From the NCBI GenBank assembly GCA_021812025.1, contig JAKAPD010000038.1, positions 293 to 5,789 on the forward strand: a stretch of 5,497 bases of DNA, in the 5' to 3' direction. The position numbers and the translations under genes are program-made. Every line of letters starts with the position of its first letter. Position 1 is the first letter of the stretch. The notes beneath the pieces were generated by a model. That model saw nothing but the letters and a program-made list of their open reading frames with translations. It had not been told where the DNA came from and searched no databases. Origin of the DNA: Microcaldota archaeon. GTDB lineage: Archaea; Micrarchaeota; Micrarchaeia; Micrarchaeales; Micrarchaeaceae. Below, piece by piece: positions 5,017-5,497 of this stretch.

Positions 5017-5497
5017 ACGATAAAGAGACTTTGGCAGTAGTGGGCTTGGGCAAGCTCGGATTGTGCATGGCGGCGAGCTTTGCCGACGCCGGCTACGAAG
5101 TTATAGGGATAGACAAGAACGGCGACACCGTAAGGAGCGTTAATAACGGTAAAGCGCCATTTTATGAAACAGGCTTGCAGCAGCTGGTATCGAAATGCAA
5201 GAAAAACGGCAATCTTACGGCATCGACCGAATACGGGGCAGCAGCCGATGCAAAGACCATATTCGTAGTTGTCCCGACCCCGAGCCATTCAGACGGCTCG
5301 TACTCTGATGCTTATGTGAAGGAAGCAGCCACATCGATAGCAAAACTCATAAAGGATGCAAATGATTACAAAGTGGTTGTTATAACAAGTACGGTATTTC
5401 CCGGTACGATGGAGAAGACAGTTAAGCCCATTTTAGAGAAACAGTCTGGTAAAAAAGCAGGAAGGCAGTTCGGCATCGCCTATAATCCTGAGTTCAT
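5013..5497 (+). CDS. UDP-glucose/GDP-mannose dehydrogenase family, N-terminal part, cut by window end
   Basis: The first 161 residues of a nucleotide-sugar 6-dehydrogenase; about 420-450 residues is usual, so most of the gene lies to the right. The NAD-binding Rossmann site is VVGLGKLGLCMAASFADAGYEV in outline, with GLGKLG at 11-16, and Asp34 closes the second strand as expected for NAD. PFYETGL (49-55) matches the family's P-x-x-E-x-GL block. VPTPS (87-91), STVFPGT (126-132) and YNPEF (157-161) are family motifs; Glu160 corresponds to the catalytic glutamate of the NPEF motif. The enzyme oxidises the C6 hydroxymethyl of an NDP-hexose to a carboxylate in two NAD-dependent steps. UDP-glucose, GDP-mannose or another NDP-sugar cannot be told apart here because the sugar-binding half is missing. 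It is the fifth operon gene, with a four-base overlap. Confidence 0.9.
   Translation, partial: MNDKETLAVVGLGKLGLCMAASFADAGYEVIGIDKNGDTVRSVNNGKAPFYETGLQQLVSKCKKNGNLTASTEYGAAADAKTIFVVVPTPSHSDGSYSDAYVKEAATSIAKLIKDANDYKVVVITSTVFPGTMEKTVKPILEKQSGKKAGRQFGIAYNPEF

Overview
The window looks like part of an archaeal genome. The evidence is AT-rich TATA-type promoters with purine-rich BRE-like flanks, GGTGA Shine-Dalgarno sites directly before two internal genes, heavy use of AGG and ATA codons, and a divergently read Lrp/AsnC-type regulator of an archaeal multidomain form. The moderate base composition, very compact overlapping genes and protein style suggest a small-genome (DPANN, possibly Micrarchaeota-like) or Thermoplasmata-related organism. 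That placement is an impression, not a demonstrated assignment.

Layout: positions 1-1132 (minus strand) hold most of a multidomain Lrp/AsnC-type regulator whose C-terminus lies beyond the left edge. Positions 1133-1443 are a divergent intergenic region. It holds a strong TATA box for the regulator, a perfect 7-3-7 inverted repeat at the regulator's predicted transcription start, two more copies of the same half-site on the other side of the TATA box, and one or more weaker TATA-like boxes facing the rightward operon. From 1444 to the right edge, five plus-strand genes are packed with overlaps or almost no gaps: a GDP-mannose 3,5-epimerase-like enzyme, a HIT-family nucleotide hydrolase/transferase, a pyruvate-kinase-like protein without the C-terminal domain, a small MNT/KNTase-type nucleotidyltransferase, and the N-terminal third or so of a UDP-glucose/GDP-mannose dehydrogenase-family enzyme cut by the window end.

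Working model (inference): the operon makes or modifies a nucleotide-activated sugar, probably a hexose or hexuronic acid for a surface glycan. The epimerase and the C6 dehydrogenase would act on the NDP-sugar. The HIT protein would cleave a nucleotidyl intermediate or the NDP-sugar. The nucleotidyltransferase would transfer a nucleotidyl group to an unknown acceptor. The PK-like barrel, which keeps its PEP/enolate and metal site but has altered phosphoryl-transfer residues, would do PEP- or pyruvate-linked chemistry. This combination is the most unusual thing in the window. The regulator very likely controls itself through the ATAACAT operator cluster and could also affect the divergent operon, but its ligand is not visible from sequence.

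No rRNA, tRNA, CRISPR array, insertion sequence or origin was seen.
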